Positions 1 through 7,636 of a DNA stretch of 64,000 bases are shown here, piece after piece (position 1 is the first letter of the stretch; each line of letters starts with the position of its first letter). Made by a program: the position numbers and the translations under genes. The DNA comes from Clostridium lacusfryxellense (GTDB taxonomy: Bacteria; Bacillota; Clostridia; Clostridiales; Clostridiaceae): positions 1-64,000 of the forward strand of contig NZ_JAHLEB010000016.1 in NCBI RefSeq assembly GCF_018861735.1, given 5' to 3'. Under the pieces are notes generated by a model. It did not search any database. It was not told the DNA's origin and saw only the letters and a list, made by a program, of their open reading frames with translations.

Positions 1-111
1 TTCCTCCAGCTCACACCTCACGGTGGATACCTTGTCTTCAGCTAGTGGTTGGTAACTACAGACCCCCACAGTGGACTTTCACCACCTAGTTAATTGCCAT
101 GCCTGGCACAC
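1..111 (-). mobile_element. Group IIC intron, 5' end (runs off the left edge)
   Basis: Read on the minus strand from position 111 the sequence begins GTGTGCCAGGCATGG and continues with a GGTGGTGAAAGTCC segment, a TATCCACCGTGAGG segment and a GCTGGAGGAA segment. These match, in order and spacing, the domain I start of bacterial class C group II introns as I remember the Oceanobacillus iheyensis intron. The boundary is placed at the GTGTG that starts such introns. The element lies 3' of a terminator hairpin (118-148) in the same orientation, which is the known insertion preference of class C introns. Only 111 bases are inside the window, so the reverse transcriptase ORF, domain V and the 3' end cannot be checked. 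Confidence 0.82.
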
Positions 112-113
112 TT

Positions 114-148
114 ACAAAACCCCTACATATAAAAACTATGCAGGGGTT
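114..148 (-). terminator. Rho-independent terminator of the GH39-like gene, intron target
   Basis: On the minus strand a 12-bp stem beginning AACCCCTGCATA closes on TATGTAGGGGTT with one G-T pair, followed by TTGTAAG. It lies about 50 bases past the stop of the secreted glycosidase gene. The group II intron starts right after its short T-tract. Confidence 0.85.
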
Positions 149-195
149 AGCATTTTACCAAATATAATATATCTTAAAGTTGATCTAGTTATAGA

Positions 196-2004
196 TCACT
201 GCTTTGTAAAATTCATCCAATTAAAATTCCAACCGCCCGAGTTTGCATAAACCCTAATAGTCTGATTTCCCGCATTTAGATTTACATTAGCCGATACAGT
301 CGTAAAGCCTTGATTATTCCAAGTCTGTGGAACAGTTAATGAAGTAAGCACTGTTCCAGAAGAATCTTTTAATTGCACTGCATCTGCATAAGTTCCCCAA
401 TAACTCGAAACTCTAAATTGTACTGTATATATTCCTGCCGAAGTAACATTAACATTGTAATCCATCCAGTCACCTGAATCTATTGTAGTTACAGCTGATC
501 CTCCATTAATATCAGCTGTTGCTTCGGTTGTAATTCCATTCATAGAATCATAGTTTTCTGCCTCAATCTTTCCAGGTATAGCCTTAGTTGAAATTGGTGG
601 TTCAGAACTAATTGTACTTTCATCTAAAACAAGAATCGCAACTGAATTTGATCCTAAAGATAAACCTTGAGCACCTGTTAAATCTGAATATTTAATGGTG
701 TCATAAGCTATGCCCCATCCATAAATACGTTTCACAGTAAAAGTAGTATTTGCAGTAGGAGTTGTTTGCCAATTTGAAAAAGAAAGTTGTACTGCCTGAT
801 CTGTCTCTGAACGATTAACAAGTAGTATTTTATCCCAAGAACCAGTTTTTACAGACATTATGTCAACTTTTTTTGAGTCTGCCGTAGTTGATGTTTTTAT
901 AGGTCCACACATATCAGTATTTAAAAAATTATATAAATTAGCAGATGCTCGTATTTCATAATTTGAAGGTCCTCCTAACTTTCCATACCATCCATCAGAT
1001 TCATTCCAAGCCATAACACCTGTAGGTCCTGATTTTGCAATAGATATCAAAGAAAGTGCATCATATACCATGCCAATTTCATTATTCATTCTGTTGTCTG
1101 GTGGATTCCAACTAATATTGAATTCATCATGGAAGGTTTCTACATTTCTTGTAGTATACTTTGCTATACTACTTTTAAAATTAGTTGTGGTTTGACCAAG
1201 GCCTTGAGCAGTATTCCATACTGTAGCGTTTGAATCCCCAGTACTACCACTTGTATAGGAATGATAAGACACGAAGTCAATAGTCCCCGCTGTAATCTGT
1301 AAAAACGGGTCTACTCTTTCTGAAATTAAGTCAGATCTAGCAAATGCAGGACCACCAACTTTTATATTAGAATCTACTAACTTCATTTTGTTGTAGCATT
1401 TAACAACAATATTTGCTAATTCACTCATATTAGATGCATAAGCATCATCTCTTTCATTAGTTACTTCAAAGTATTGTACCCCGCGACTTTGTTGTATGTT
1501 TACTATACTTACAAGATCGGCACAAAATTGTGCATAAGCATCATACATATTTGTTTTTAATTTTCCTGTTCCATCATCCATATAAGAAGGCCAATTTGCA
1601 ATGTTTATCATTCTTGTAGGACTATTACTAAATGTATTTGATAAAATTGTATTTATCTTTGTAGCATCCCACGCATAGGATGAAGTTGTAGGATTTATTA
1701 CCCATGCTTTTAAATCAGTAGTGGAGTCATTACATTGACCTGCATAGTGATAACGAATAATACCATTTTTCATGTATGATACATTAGCCTTATAAGTTGA
1801 GTTTGAAGCAACTGCAGGGTCATTCCCCTGATAAATATTAATACCATAGGTATTATTAGTTGTAGTTTGTCCTTGATTAGAACCCCAATCAACACTTCCA
1901 GTAGTTGTAGCAGCAGACACAGGGATGGAAACTGATAGAGTATTCAAAACCAAACTTAGCGATAATAGTATTGTAAGTTTTTTTAGACCTTTGCTTTTTA
2001 ACAT
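196..2004 (-). CDS. Secreted GH39-like glycoside hydrolase with C-terminal CBM6
   Basis: A 602-residue exported enzyme. Residues 1-32 form a signal peptide (Lys-rich start, hydrophobic core, cleavage near VSA-A). The central TIM-barrel region has a probable acid/base Glu184 in FEVTNERDD and a probable nucleophile Glu294 in ETFHDEFNISW, the clan GH-A arrangement seen in GH39. Residues from about 470 to the end, starting EAENYDSMNGI, look like a CBM6 sugar-binding domain. The start at 2004 is chosen because GAGGAGGG lies 7 bases upstream; a longer in-frame reading from 2082 would bury the signal peptide. It is monocistronic, with its own activator-type promoter (2074-2142) and terminator. The family assignment rests on motifs only, and a xylan or related hemicellulose target is inference. 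As the only secreted enzyme here it probably supplies oligosaccharides to the intracellular glycosidases next door. Confidence 0.78.
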   Translation of the reverse strand: MLKSKGLKKLTILLSLSLVLNTLSVSIPVSAATTTGSVDWGSNQGQTTTNNTYGINIYQGNDPAVASNSTYKANVSYMKNGIIRYHYAGQCNDSTTDLKAWVINPTTSSYAWDATKINTILSNTFSNSPTRMINIANWPSYMDDGTGKLKTNMYDAYAQFCADLVSIVNIQQSRGVQYFEVTNERDDAYASNMSELANIVVKCYNKMKLVDSNIKVGGPAFARSDLISERVDPFLQITAGTIDFVSYHSYTSGSTGDSNATVWNTAQGLGQTTTNFKSSIAKYTTRNVETFHDEFNISWNPPDNRMNNEIGMVYDALSLISIAKSGPTGVMAWNESDGWYGKLGGPSNYEIRASANLYNFLNTDMCGPIKTSTTADSKKVDIMSVKTGSWDKILLVNRSETDQAVQLSFSNWQTTPTANTTFTVKRIYGWGIAYDTIKYSDLTGAQGLSLGSNSVAILVLDESTISSEPPISTKAIPGKIEAENYDSMNGITTEATADINGGSAVTTIDSGDWMDYNVNVTSAGIYTVQFRVSSYWGTYADAVQLKDSSGTVLTSLTVPQTWNNQGFTTVSANVNLNAGNQTIRVYANSGGWNFNWMNFTKQ

Positions 2005-2073
2005 ACTTTCCCTCCTCTTATTGAAAACATAAATTTTAGTAAGCGATATATGTAAGCACGTGTTTACAATATT

Positions 2074-2142
2074 ATCATACAACGTTTACATGACATTTAC
2101 TATTGCGCTAAACAACGAAATGTAATAGTAAAACAACTATTT
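2074..2142 (-). promoter_or_regulatory. Activator-type promoter, copy 1 of 3
   Basis: On the minus strand GTTG repeats 21 bp apart (first GTTGTTTTACT), the second GTTG stands 14 bp before TAGTAA (97-102 in 2097-2102), then 17 bp to TATGAT (2074-2079). The same layout with identical spacings occurs at 11348-11417 and 14739-14808. A poor -35 with tandem half-sites directly upstream is the pattern of class II activation by an AraC-type protein. Confidence 0.75.
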
Positions 2143-2166
2143 GAGTATGATTTATTATTTAATTCA

Positions 2167-2285
2167 TTAAATAATTAACTTTATTATGAGTTTATACCAT
2201 AAAAATTGCTCTGAAGAAGCAGTATATATAATCTCTCCTGAATTTTTATCTGTTAGTTGATTAGGACCTTTTATTCTAATCAAAA
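2167..2285 (-). pseudogene. 3' remnant of a second GH2 gene
   Basis: The minus strand translates to a segment ending GEIIYTASSEQFLWYKL..IKLII-stop, which aligns with the C-terminus of the intact GH2 gene at 7637-10033 (GEIIITASSEQLLSCKLVIKLMN). The bases around it also align, including the sequence after the stop. No start or upstream domain is present, so this is a leftover of a deleted or recombined paralogue. The rest of 2286-2430 shows only a short open stretch (ANLVKYMNDV, NILNKLSDGRINPTYTTD) interrupted by a stop, which I cannot assign. Confidence 0.75.
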
Positions 2286-2432
2286 AAATAACAATCACAA
2301 GCAATATAACTTAATCTGTGGTATAAGTTGGATTAATTCTTCCATCTGATAATTTGTTTAGAATATTTTCAATATTTTAAACATCATTCATATATTTTAC
2401 TAAATTAGCAAAGTAATTTTTTCTCAATTATA

Positions 2433-2471
2433 AAACCCCATTTCAGTTAATATTCTAACAAAAATGAGGTC
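2433..2471 (-). terminator. Terminator after the GH30 gene
   Basis: On the minus strand ACCTCATTT pairs with AAATGGGGT (one mismatch) and is followed by TTTATAATT. It lies about 50 bases past the GH30 stop and closes the five-gene glycosidase operon. Confidence 0.6.
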
Positions 2472-2523
2472 TCATTGACAGTTAAAAAACCCGTGTTTTA
2501 TACACTTTCAGCTGCTACCTCCC

Positions 2524-3861
2524 TTATACAATAAAAGTATTGAAGGAATAAGCCTTTAATATAACAGTAATTTCTTTATCCTTTACTATTAGGGTTATCT
2601 TTCTATCATTCTTAAATCCATTGTTAACTACCAAAACTACAGTTCCATCAGGATTTTCAAAAGCAAGAGAATTTCCAGTAAAATGCCCTTTAGTTCCTAA
2701 TCTTATAGCACCTGATTTTATGAAGTGTGAAAAATGTTTCATAACATAGAATTCAGGATTATACACATATTCATTAGTCTCTGGATTTATTGTCACTAAT
2801 GTATTTTGATTCCATCCCCAAGTGCTAAGACCACCTGGCTCAAGTGCCATGTTCCAATATATATATGCATTTACTCCATTTGCAAAATAATGTCTAAACA
2901 ATCTGAAAACATAATGTGCATATTCCCATGAGTTTTTTCCATCTCCACATTCATTCTCTGTTTGCATTAATTTTATTTCCGGCCAACTTTCATGAGTTCT
3001 TTGAACCGCATTTTTTCCAGCCCATTGATAAGCTACACCTTTTACATATTTAGCTGCCTTCTCGTCGCTAAGCACTAGATTAGCATAATCATCATAATCT
3101 GTATATAATTGTCGGTTGTCAATTTCCGGTCCATTAAGCGTTCCAAGCCATATTTCTGCTGCCACATTATTTTTCTCAAAAAGAGGCCCTATGTACTCAC
3201 CTATAAATTCTCTAAACTGATCTCCAGTCCAAATACAAGATGGAAACTTCTGGCTTGACATAGGCTCATTCTGCACATGAATCTGATCTATTTTTATTCC
3301 TTGCTCCTTGTATGCTTGTAGGAACTTTAAAAAATAAAGAGCATAGGCATCAAGTATCTCTTTATTCCATATCAATGTTCCGTAATTATGAGCTTTAGGA
3401 TGTTTCATCCAAATAGGTGGACTCCAAGGCGATGCAAAAAGCTTCAGGTCAGGCTTCCTTTTAAGACCCTCCTTAATATATGGAATCAAATATTTTTGAT
3501 CTCTTTGTATTGAGAAGTCTTTCATTTCGTAGTCATTATCTGTTTCATTTAGACTGTACCACTCAGTAGAATAGTCATTTGCTCCAATAGGTAGGCGACA
3601 TAAATTGAATTTACATCCAGACTCATTAAGAAATAATTCATTTAATATATCATTTTTCTTTTCATCTGAAAGTTTTGATAACGCAATCCAACTAAGTTCG
3701 TTAAAGCACCCTCCAAAACCGTCAACAGTCTGATACTTTTCTCCTGTGAGCTCCAAAGTATCTTTTGAACTCCCTATGTTTACCAATGCACCTATATTTA
3801 TTTTTTCAAAAGCACTTAATTCAGTTGTAGAATACCATTCAAAATTATCTTCTTTAGCCAT
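2524..3861 (-). CDS. GH30-family glycosidase, cytoplasmic
   Basis: A 445-residue enzyme without signal peptide. It shows the GH30 layout: QTVDGFGGCFNE near residue 45, RLPIGANDYS near 90, SPWSPPIWMK near 145, the acid/base Glu199 in HVQNEP and the probable nucleophile Glu302 in MQTENECG, followed by WNMALEPGG and a short beta-sandwich tail. Members act on beta-glucosides, beta-1,6-glucans or xylosides; the exact substrate cannot be read here. The start has AGGAGG 8 bases upstream. It is the last gene of the operon running 11278 to 2524 and probably trims sugars released or imported from the same polysaccharide. Lack of export means it works on imported oligosaccharides. Confidence 0.85.
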   Translation of the reverse strand: MAKEDNFEWYSTTELSAFEKINIGALVNIGSSKDTLELTGEKYQTVDGFGGCFNELSWIALSKLSDEKKNDILNELFLNESGCKFNLCRLPIGANDYSTEWYSLNETDNDYEMKDFSIQRDQKYLIPYIKEGLKRKPDLKLFASPWSPPIWMKHPKAHNYGTLIWNKEILDAYALYFLKFLQAYKEQGIKIDQIHVQNEPMSSQKFPSCIWTGDQFREFIGEYIGPLFEKNNVAAEIWLGTLNGPEIDNRQLYTDYDDYANLVLSDEKAAKYVKGVAYQWAGKNAVQRTHESWPEIKLMQTENECGDGKNSWEYAHYVFRLFRHYFANGVNAYIYWNMALEPGGLSTWGWNQNTLVTINPETNEYVYNPEFYVMKHFSHFIKSGAIRLGTKGHFTGNSLAFENPDGTVVLVVNNGFKNDRKITLIVKDKEITVILKAYSFNTFIV

Positions 3862-3909
3862 AGTTAATCCTCCTAAAAATTTGTTATTAACAAAATATAT
3901 AACCTTTAT

Positions 3910-6003
3910 TTAATTTTTTGTACTATTATTTAAAAATTCAAACTTAAATACAAACTTAGCATCATCCTCATACCACATTGGGAAATTCGTACCCCAGACA
4001 TTATTATACAAATTGAAACTTAATCCATCATTGACATCCTCAAATTTATTATCAAATTTAAGAATCTTACCTTTTCCCATAGAAAATAAAGGTGAATGAA
4101 TATTTTTTATAGTTAATTGCTTTCCTTCTTTTTCATATTTTAATTCTTCAACAGCGCTCAAATTTTGGTTCCCGTTTATAGCAATATCTGTTAAAGGTAA
4201 GTAGGTATTTATTTTTTTCATTCTCCAACAATCTATATCTTTTAAGTTTAAATTGAAATTTACCCAAATTGCTTCTGGCATTCTATTGGCATCCTTATTG
4301 AACCAATTTATTTCATAATCAAATACATCAAATTCTTTGTCAAAGAAATATCTTACTTGAACAATTCTTGGAGCTCCATAATCGTTTGTTAATACTTCAT
4401 TTATATTATATTCTACTAAAATCGAATCATAATTATCTTCACGCTTTAAAAATATGGATTTAAACTTATACGGATATCTTCCATCCGCAATCAATTTTTC
4501 ATATCTTTCAATCCCAACCTTACTAAAATCTAATTGGCTCCATTCTTTTGTTATTTCAAAATCTCTAATATAGTTATCAAACCAAAATTTATAATCTTCA
4601 ACGTTAAATATCTGATAATCTATTACTCCAAACCTTTCACCCTTAGTTATAAGTTCTGTAGCATCACTTGTAATTAAAGATATTAATGTTCCCTCAGTAT
4701 CAAAAGTAACCCGAAAATTTCCTACGCTAATAGACTCATTACAATTAATCTGTTCATAATTTTCACGGGAGATATTCTTGCTAGGTACTAAGCTTCCAAT
4801 TAACTTCAAAGCTTCTTCTTTGTGTTTACCCTCAGTGCAATTAATAGCACTCGAAATATATTCTCTTTGCTCTAACCATGAAGCTTCGAAGCATGAATAC
4901 GATGGGCCTACATAAGAGCTTTCATTGTCATCATGGTGTGAAGAGAATATGCAATGTTTAAGATACTCCTCAGGATTATCAAGTGTATTTATTAAATCTT
5001 TATTACGTGCTGCTTGAAAATCTTTTTTTAAATAATTCTTGAAATCTGGTAAATAAGTTTTTTCATCCATTCCCCAGGTATGTTCTGGTATTCTAAGAAG
5101 ATAATTGCAAAAAGTCCGATATTCCTTACTATCCTTAGATAAACTCCCCTCTTTGAGCCACTTGTTTTTCAGTCCTAAAAGTTCTCTATATTGTCCTACC
5201 TTTAATGGATCACTGCCCACTCCATGTATCCAGCTGTCACCAACTTCACAGGTTAAAACCGGGAGATTTTCCTTAACTAACCATATCTTCTCTGCAAAAT
5301 TATTTAATGTTGATGCACATACTTCATAACCTTTATATCTATGCTTTAACTCTTCTATTTGAGCGTATAATTCTATTTCTCCAAGAGGACCCATATTATC
5401 ATTGGTATGAGCAAAATATAAAACTTCTTCTAACTCATCATTTTTATAGGCATTTCCATAATTCCCTTCATAATTTACAATTATCTCATTATTATTATCG
5501 CTTCTCCAAAGAAATATTTGTGGTACCTCAGGCACAGATGATGCTGGATTTACACCAATATGTAGAAATTTAATTCCGTGCTGTGCTAATATATCAATCA
5601 TTGCTTTAGTATGTCCCGGTACATCTGTTAACTTTGCAGCTATTGTTTTCTTATTATATCGTCTGTCAAGCTCCTCAGATAAACTGATTCCATATTCAAG
5701 TAAATCCTTATCCATAAGTTCTGAATGAGTTGTAAATGGAAGAGCATGCCATACAATATAACCCTTTTTAATTGCTCTTTCCATAATATCCTTATGTTCT
5801 TTATTTGCATTTTCGAGGAAATGATATATTAGCCAAGAACCTGTTGTCCAAATAAAATCCTTCCTAGTATCATTATTCACTTTATTAGCTAGCTCAATTG
5901 CCTTAATTATAAATTCATTAAAATACTTATCCATAATACTCGCAGCTAAATCGGTAAATCCCAAATCTAAATGTGTTTTATATATTACATTAACTTTCTT
6001 CAT
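3910..6003 (-). CDS. GH38-like (DUF5054) putative glycosidase
   Basis: A protein of 697 residues that begins MKKVNVIYKTHLDLGFTD. The N-terminal HLDLGFTD, the TDVPGHTKAMID stretch near residue 135 and HTWGMDEKTY near 310 fit the alpha-mannosidase-like (GH38 N-domain) fold in which His and Asp bind a metal and Asp is the nucleophile. The overall pattern matches the uncharacterised DUF5054 group as I recall it. The start at 6003 is favoured by GAGGGGGG 5-6 bases upstream over a TTG at 6018 that has no spacing. The gap to the GH31 stop is 11 bases, so the two are co-translated. An alpha-linked sugar is likely, mannose is only a guess. Confidence 0.7.
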   Translation of the reverse strand: MKKVNVIYKTHLDLGFTDLAASIMDKYFNEFIIKAIELANKVNNDTRKDFIWTTGSWLIYHFLENANKEHKDIMERAIKKGYIVWHALPFTTHSELMDKDLLEYGISLSEELDRRYNKKTIAAKLTDVPGHTKAMIDILAQHGIKFLHIGVNPASSVPEVPQIFLWRSDNNNEIIVNYEGNYGNAYKNDELEEVLYFAHTNDNMGPLGEIELYAQIEELKHRYKGYEVCASTLNNFAEKIWLVKENLPVLTCEVGDSWIHGVGSDPLKVGQYRELLGLKNKWLKEGSLSKDSKEYRTFCNYLLRIPEHTWGMDEKTYLPDFKNYLKKDFQAARNKDLINTLDNPEEYLKHCIFSSHHDDNESSYVGPSYSCFEASWLEQREYISSAINCTEGKHKEEALKLIGSLVPSKNISRENYEQINCNESISVGNFRVTFDTEGTLISLITSDATELITKGERFGVIDYQIFNVEDYKFWFDNYIRDFEITKEWSQLDFSKVGIERYEKLIADGRYPYKFKSIFLKREDNYDSILVEYNINEVLTNDYGAPRIVQVRYFFDKEFDVFDYEINWFNKDANRMPEAIWVNFNLNLKDIDCWRMKKINTYLPLTDIAINGNQNLSAVEELKYEKEGKQLTIKNIHSPLFSMGKGKILKFDNKFEDVNDGLSFNLYNNVWGTNFPMWYEDDAKFVFKFEFLNNSTKN

Positions 6004-6014
6004 AAATACCCCCC

Positions 6015-7544
6015 TCAATTGATTTTTCTATACCAAGGTAATCGAGATAGAGGCGCAGCTACAGTCTTTGTACATGATCCAATTTCTATGCTACCGTCAT
6101 CGCCTTGCCAAGTTCCCTCTGGGAAATGAATAGTTTTTTCATAACTACCCTTTTGTACAACTGGGGCAACTAAGAGATTTTCACCAAGCATAAATTGAGA
6201 TGTTATTTCTTCATACCCGTTATTAGGAAAAGCATAAGCCATATGTCTTAATATTGGTTCACCCGTTTTTGCAGATTGCTTTGCAACCTCCAATATATAA
6301 CTGCCAAACTCTTTATGTAAATTAGCAGCCTCAATACAATAGCCTGAATGTTTTTCATCCAATACTCTCCAAGGTGCCGCAGAAAATTGCATCATAGGAA
6401 ATAGTGCACTACACTGTGCATATCTAACAAATAATTCTTGATCAAGCTTTGAAGAATTAGCTAGAAAACTAAGATATTCTCCACCACCTATCATATCAGG
6501 ACATCCAAAAGCATAACCCATTAAACCTTGCGCTAGAGCATTCGGTATTAATGAAGCTAAGCCAGCTTTTTCCCATGAGTGTGTTTTATCTTGCAATCTC
6601 TGTACAAGTGGTTCTCCTGCCATCTTCCAGCATGCTCGGTATTCATTTAATTTATATTTTGTACCTATTTTAGCATAAGCTAAACATTGATCTTCTTGAA
6701 CTGTTGTTATTCCTTCTTGATTTGGCAATGTGTAGAAGCTTGGATCTCCAGCATCAAATTTAAAACCATCTATCCCATAATTTTTTATAAGGCCCTGAAG
6801 CTGACTATCAAACCATTCCACTGCTTTCTCATTTGTAAGATCAAGTACAGCACTATATCCATTCCACCACTCTACCATATGAGGTTTATTACCGTTCATA
6901 TAAAGAAGATTCAAATCTCTTAATTCTCTGTAGGTAACGCTATCCGCACTTATAAATGGACATATCCAAAGCATTACCTTAAAACCTAACTTATGAAGTT
7001 TATTCACCATTAATTTAGGATAGCTGAATCTACCTGGATGAAATGACCAAACGCCGTAATCCTCTTGCCAATTATCATCAATCATAAAAACACCAGTTGG
7101 CATATTATTGTCAATAATTGCTTGTGCATACTCCAGTATTTTATCTTGTTCTTGATCATAAATTAACTCAATCCAGGTATTATATTGTGGTGCTGTAAAT
7201 AATAATTCTTCAGGTAAAAGTCCTTTAGGTGCAAAATATTTGTCCTTAACAAATTTGAAAACCTCTTGTAAATTTTTATGCCCTTCACCAAAGTCAATAT
7301 CACCCTTTTTGCTTTTAACAGTTAAAAAGTTATCCTTAAAATAAAAAGCAAAAGGATCCTCTGACCATATAAATCTACCCTTGTTTGAAATTAGTATTGG
7401 TGAACTTTGATTACCAGTTTCATTTGGATCTAAATTTCTATTAAAAGTTTCCTTTCCATAAGGCATGGAAGTTCCATCAAAAACAGCTCCTCCCCACCAA
7501 CGCTCTCCATCAATAAGAATTAATTTAATGTTTCTTGAATCCAT
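6015..7544 (-). CDS. GH31-family alpha-glycosidase
   Basis: A 509-residue enzyme starting MDSRNIKLILIDGERWWGG. The GH31 barrel is visible: FMIDDNWQEDYGVW near 153, MLWICPFISADS near 192, and YGIDGFKFDAGD with the probable nucleophile Asp264. The usual long N-terminal beta-sandwich is short, and residues after 380 (APWRVLDE, EPILRHMAY) follow the family order. Known members release alpha-glucose, alpha-xylose or alpha-galactose; I cannot decide which. The start at 7544 has AAGGAGG 9 bases upstream, while an extension to 7595 lacks a site. It lies 92 bases after the GH2 stop in the same operon. Confidence 0.8.
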   Translation of the reverse strand: MDSRNIKLILIDGERWWGGAVFDGTSMPYGKETFNRNLDPNETGNQSSPILISNKGRFIWSEDPFAFYFKDNFLTVKSKKGDIDFGEGHKNLQEVFKFVKDKYFAPKGLLPEELLFTAPQYNTWIELIYDQEQDKILEYAQAIIDNNMPTGVFMIDDNWQEDYGVWSFHPGRFSYPKLMVNKLHKLGFKVMLWICPFISADSVTYRELRDLNLLYMNGNKPHMVEWWNGYSAVLDLTNEKAVEWFDSQLQGLIKNYGIDGFKFDAGDPSFYTLPNQEGITTVQEDQCLAYAKIGTKYKLNEYRACWKMAGEPLVQRLQDKTHSWEKAGLASLIPNALAQGLMGYAFGCPDMIGGGEYLSFLANSSKLDQELFVRYAQCSALFPMMQFSAAPWRVLDEKHSGYCIEAANLHKEFGSYILEVAKQSAKTGEPILRHMAYAFPNNGYEEITSQFMLGENLLVAPVVQKGSYEKTIHFPEGTWQGDDGSIEIGSCTKTVAAPLSRLPWYRKIN

Positions 7545-7636
7545 TTTAGCACTCCTCCTTCTATAATATGTTGCTACTACCTCAGGTCCCAACATAAACT
7601 GGAAGTTTATGTTGCTATTATTAATTCATTAAATTG

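Noticed and set aside
2286-2430. A short coding remnant reading NILNKLSDGRINPTYTTD
   Set aside because: A stop interrupts it and no family can be named; reported only as unassigned within the GH2 remnant entry.
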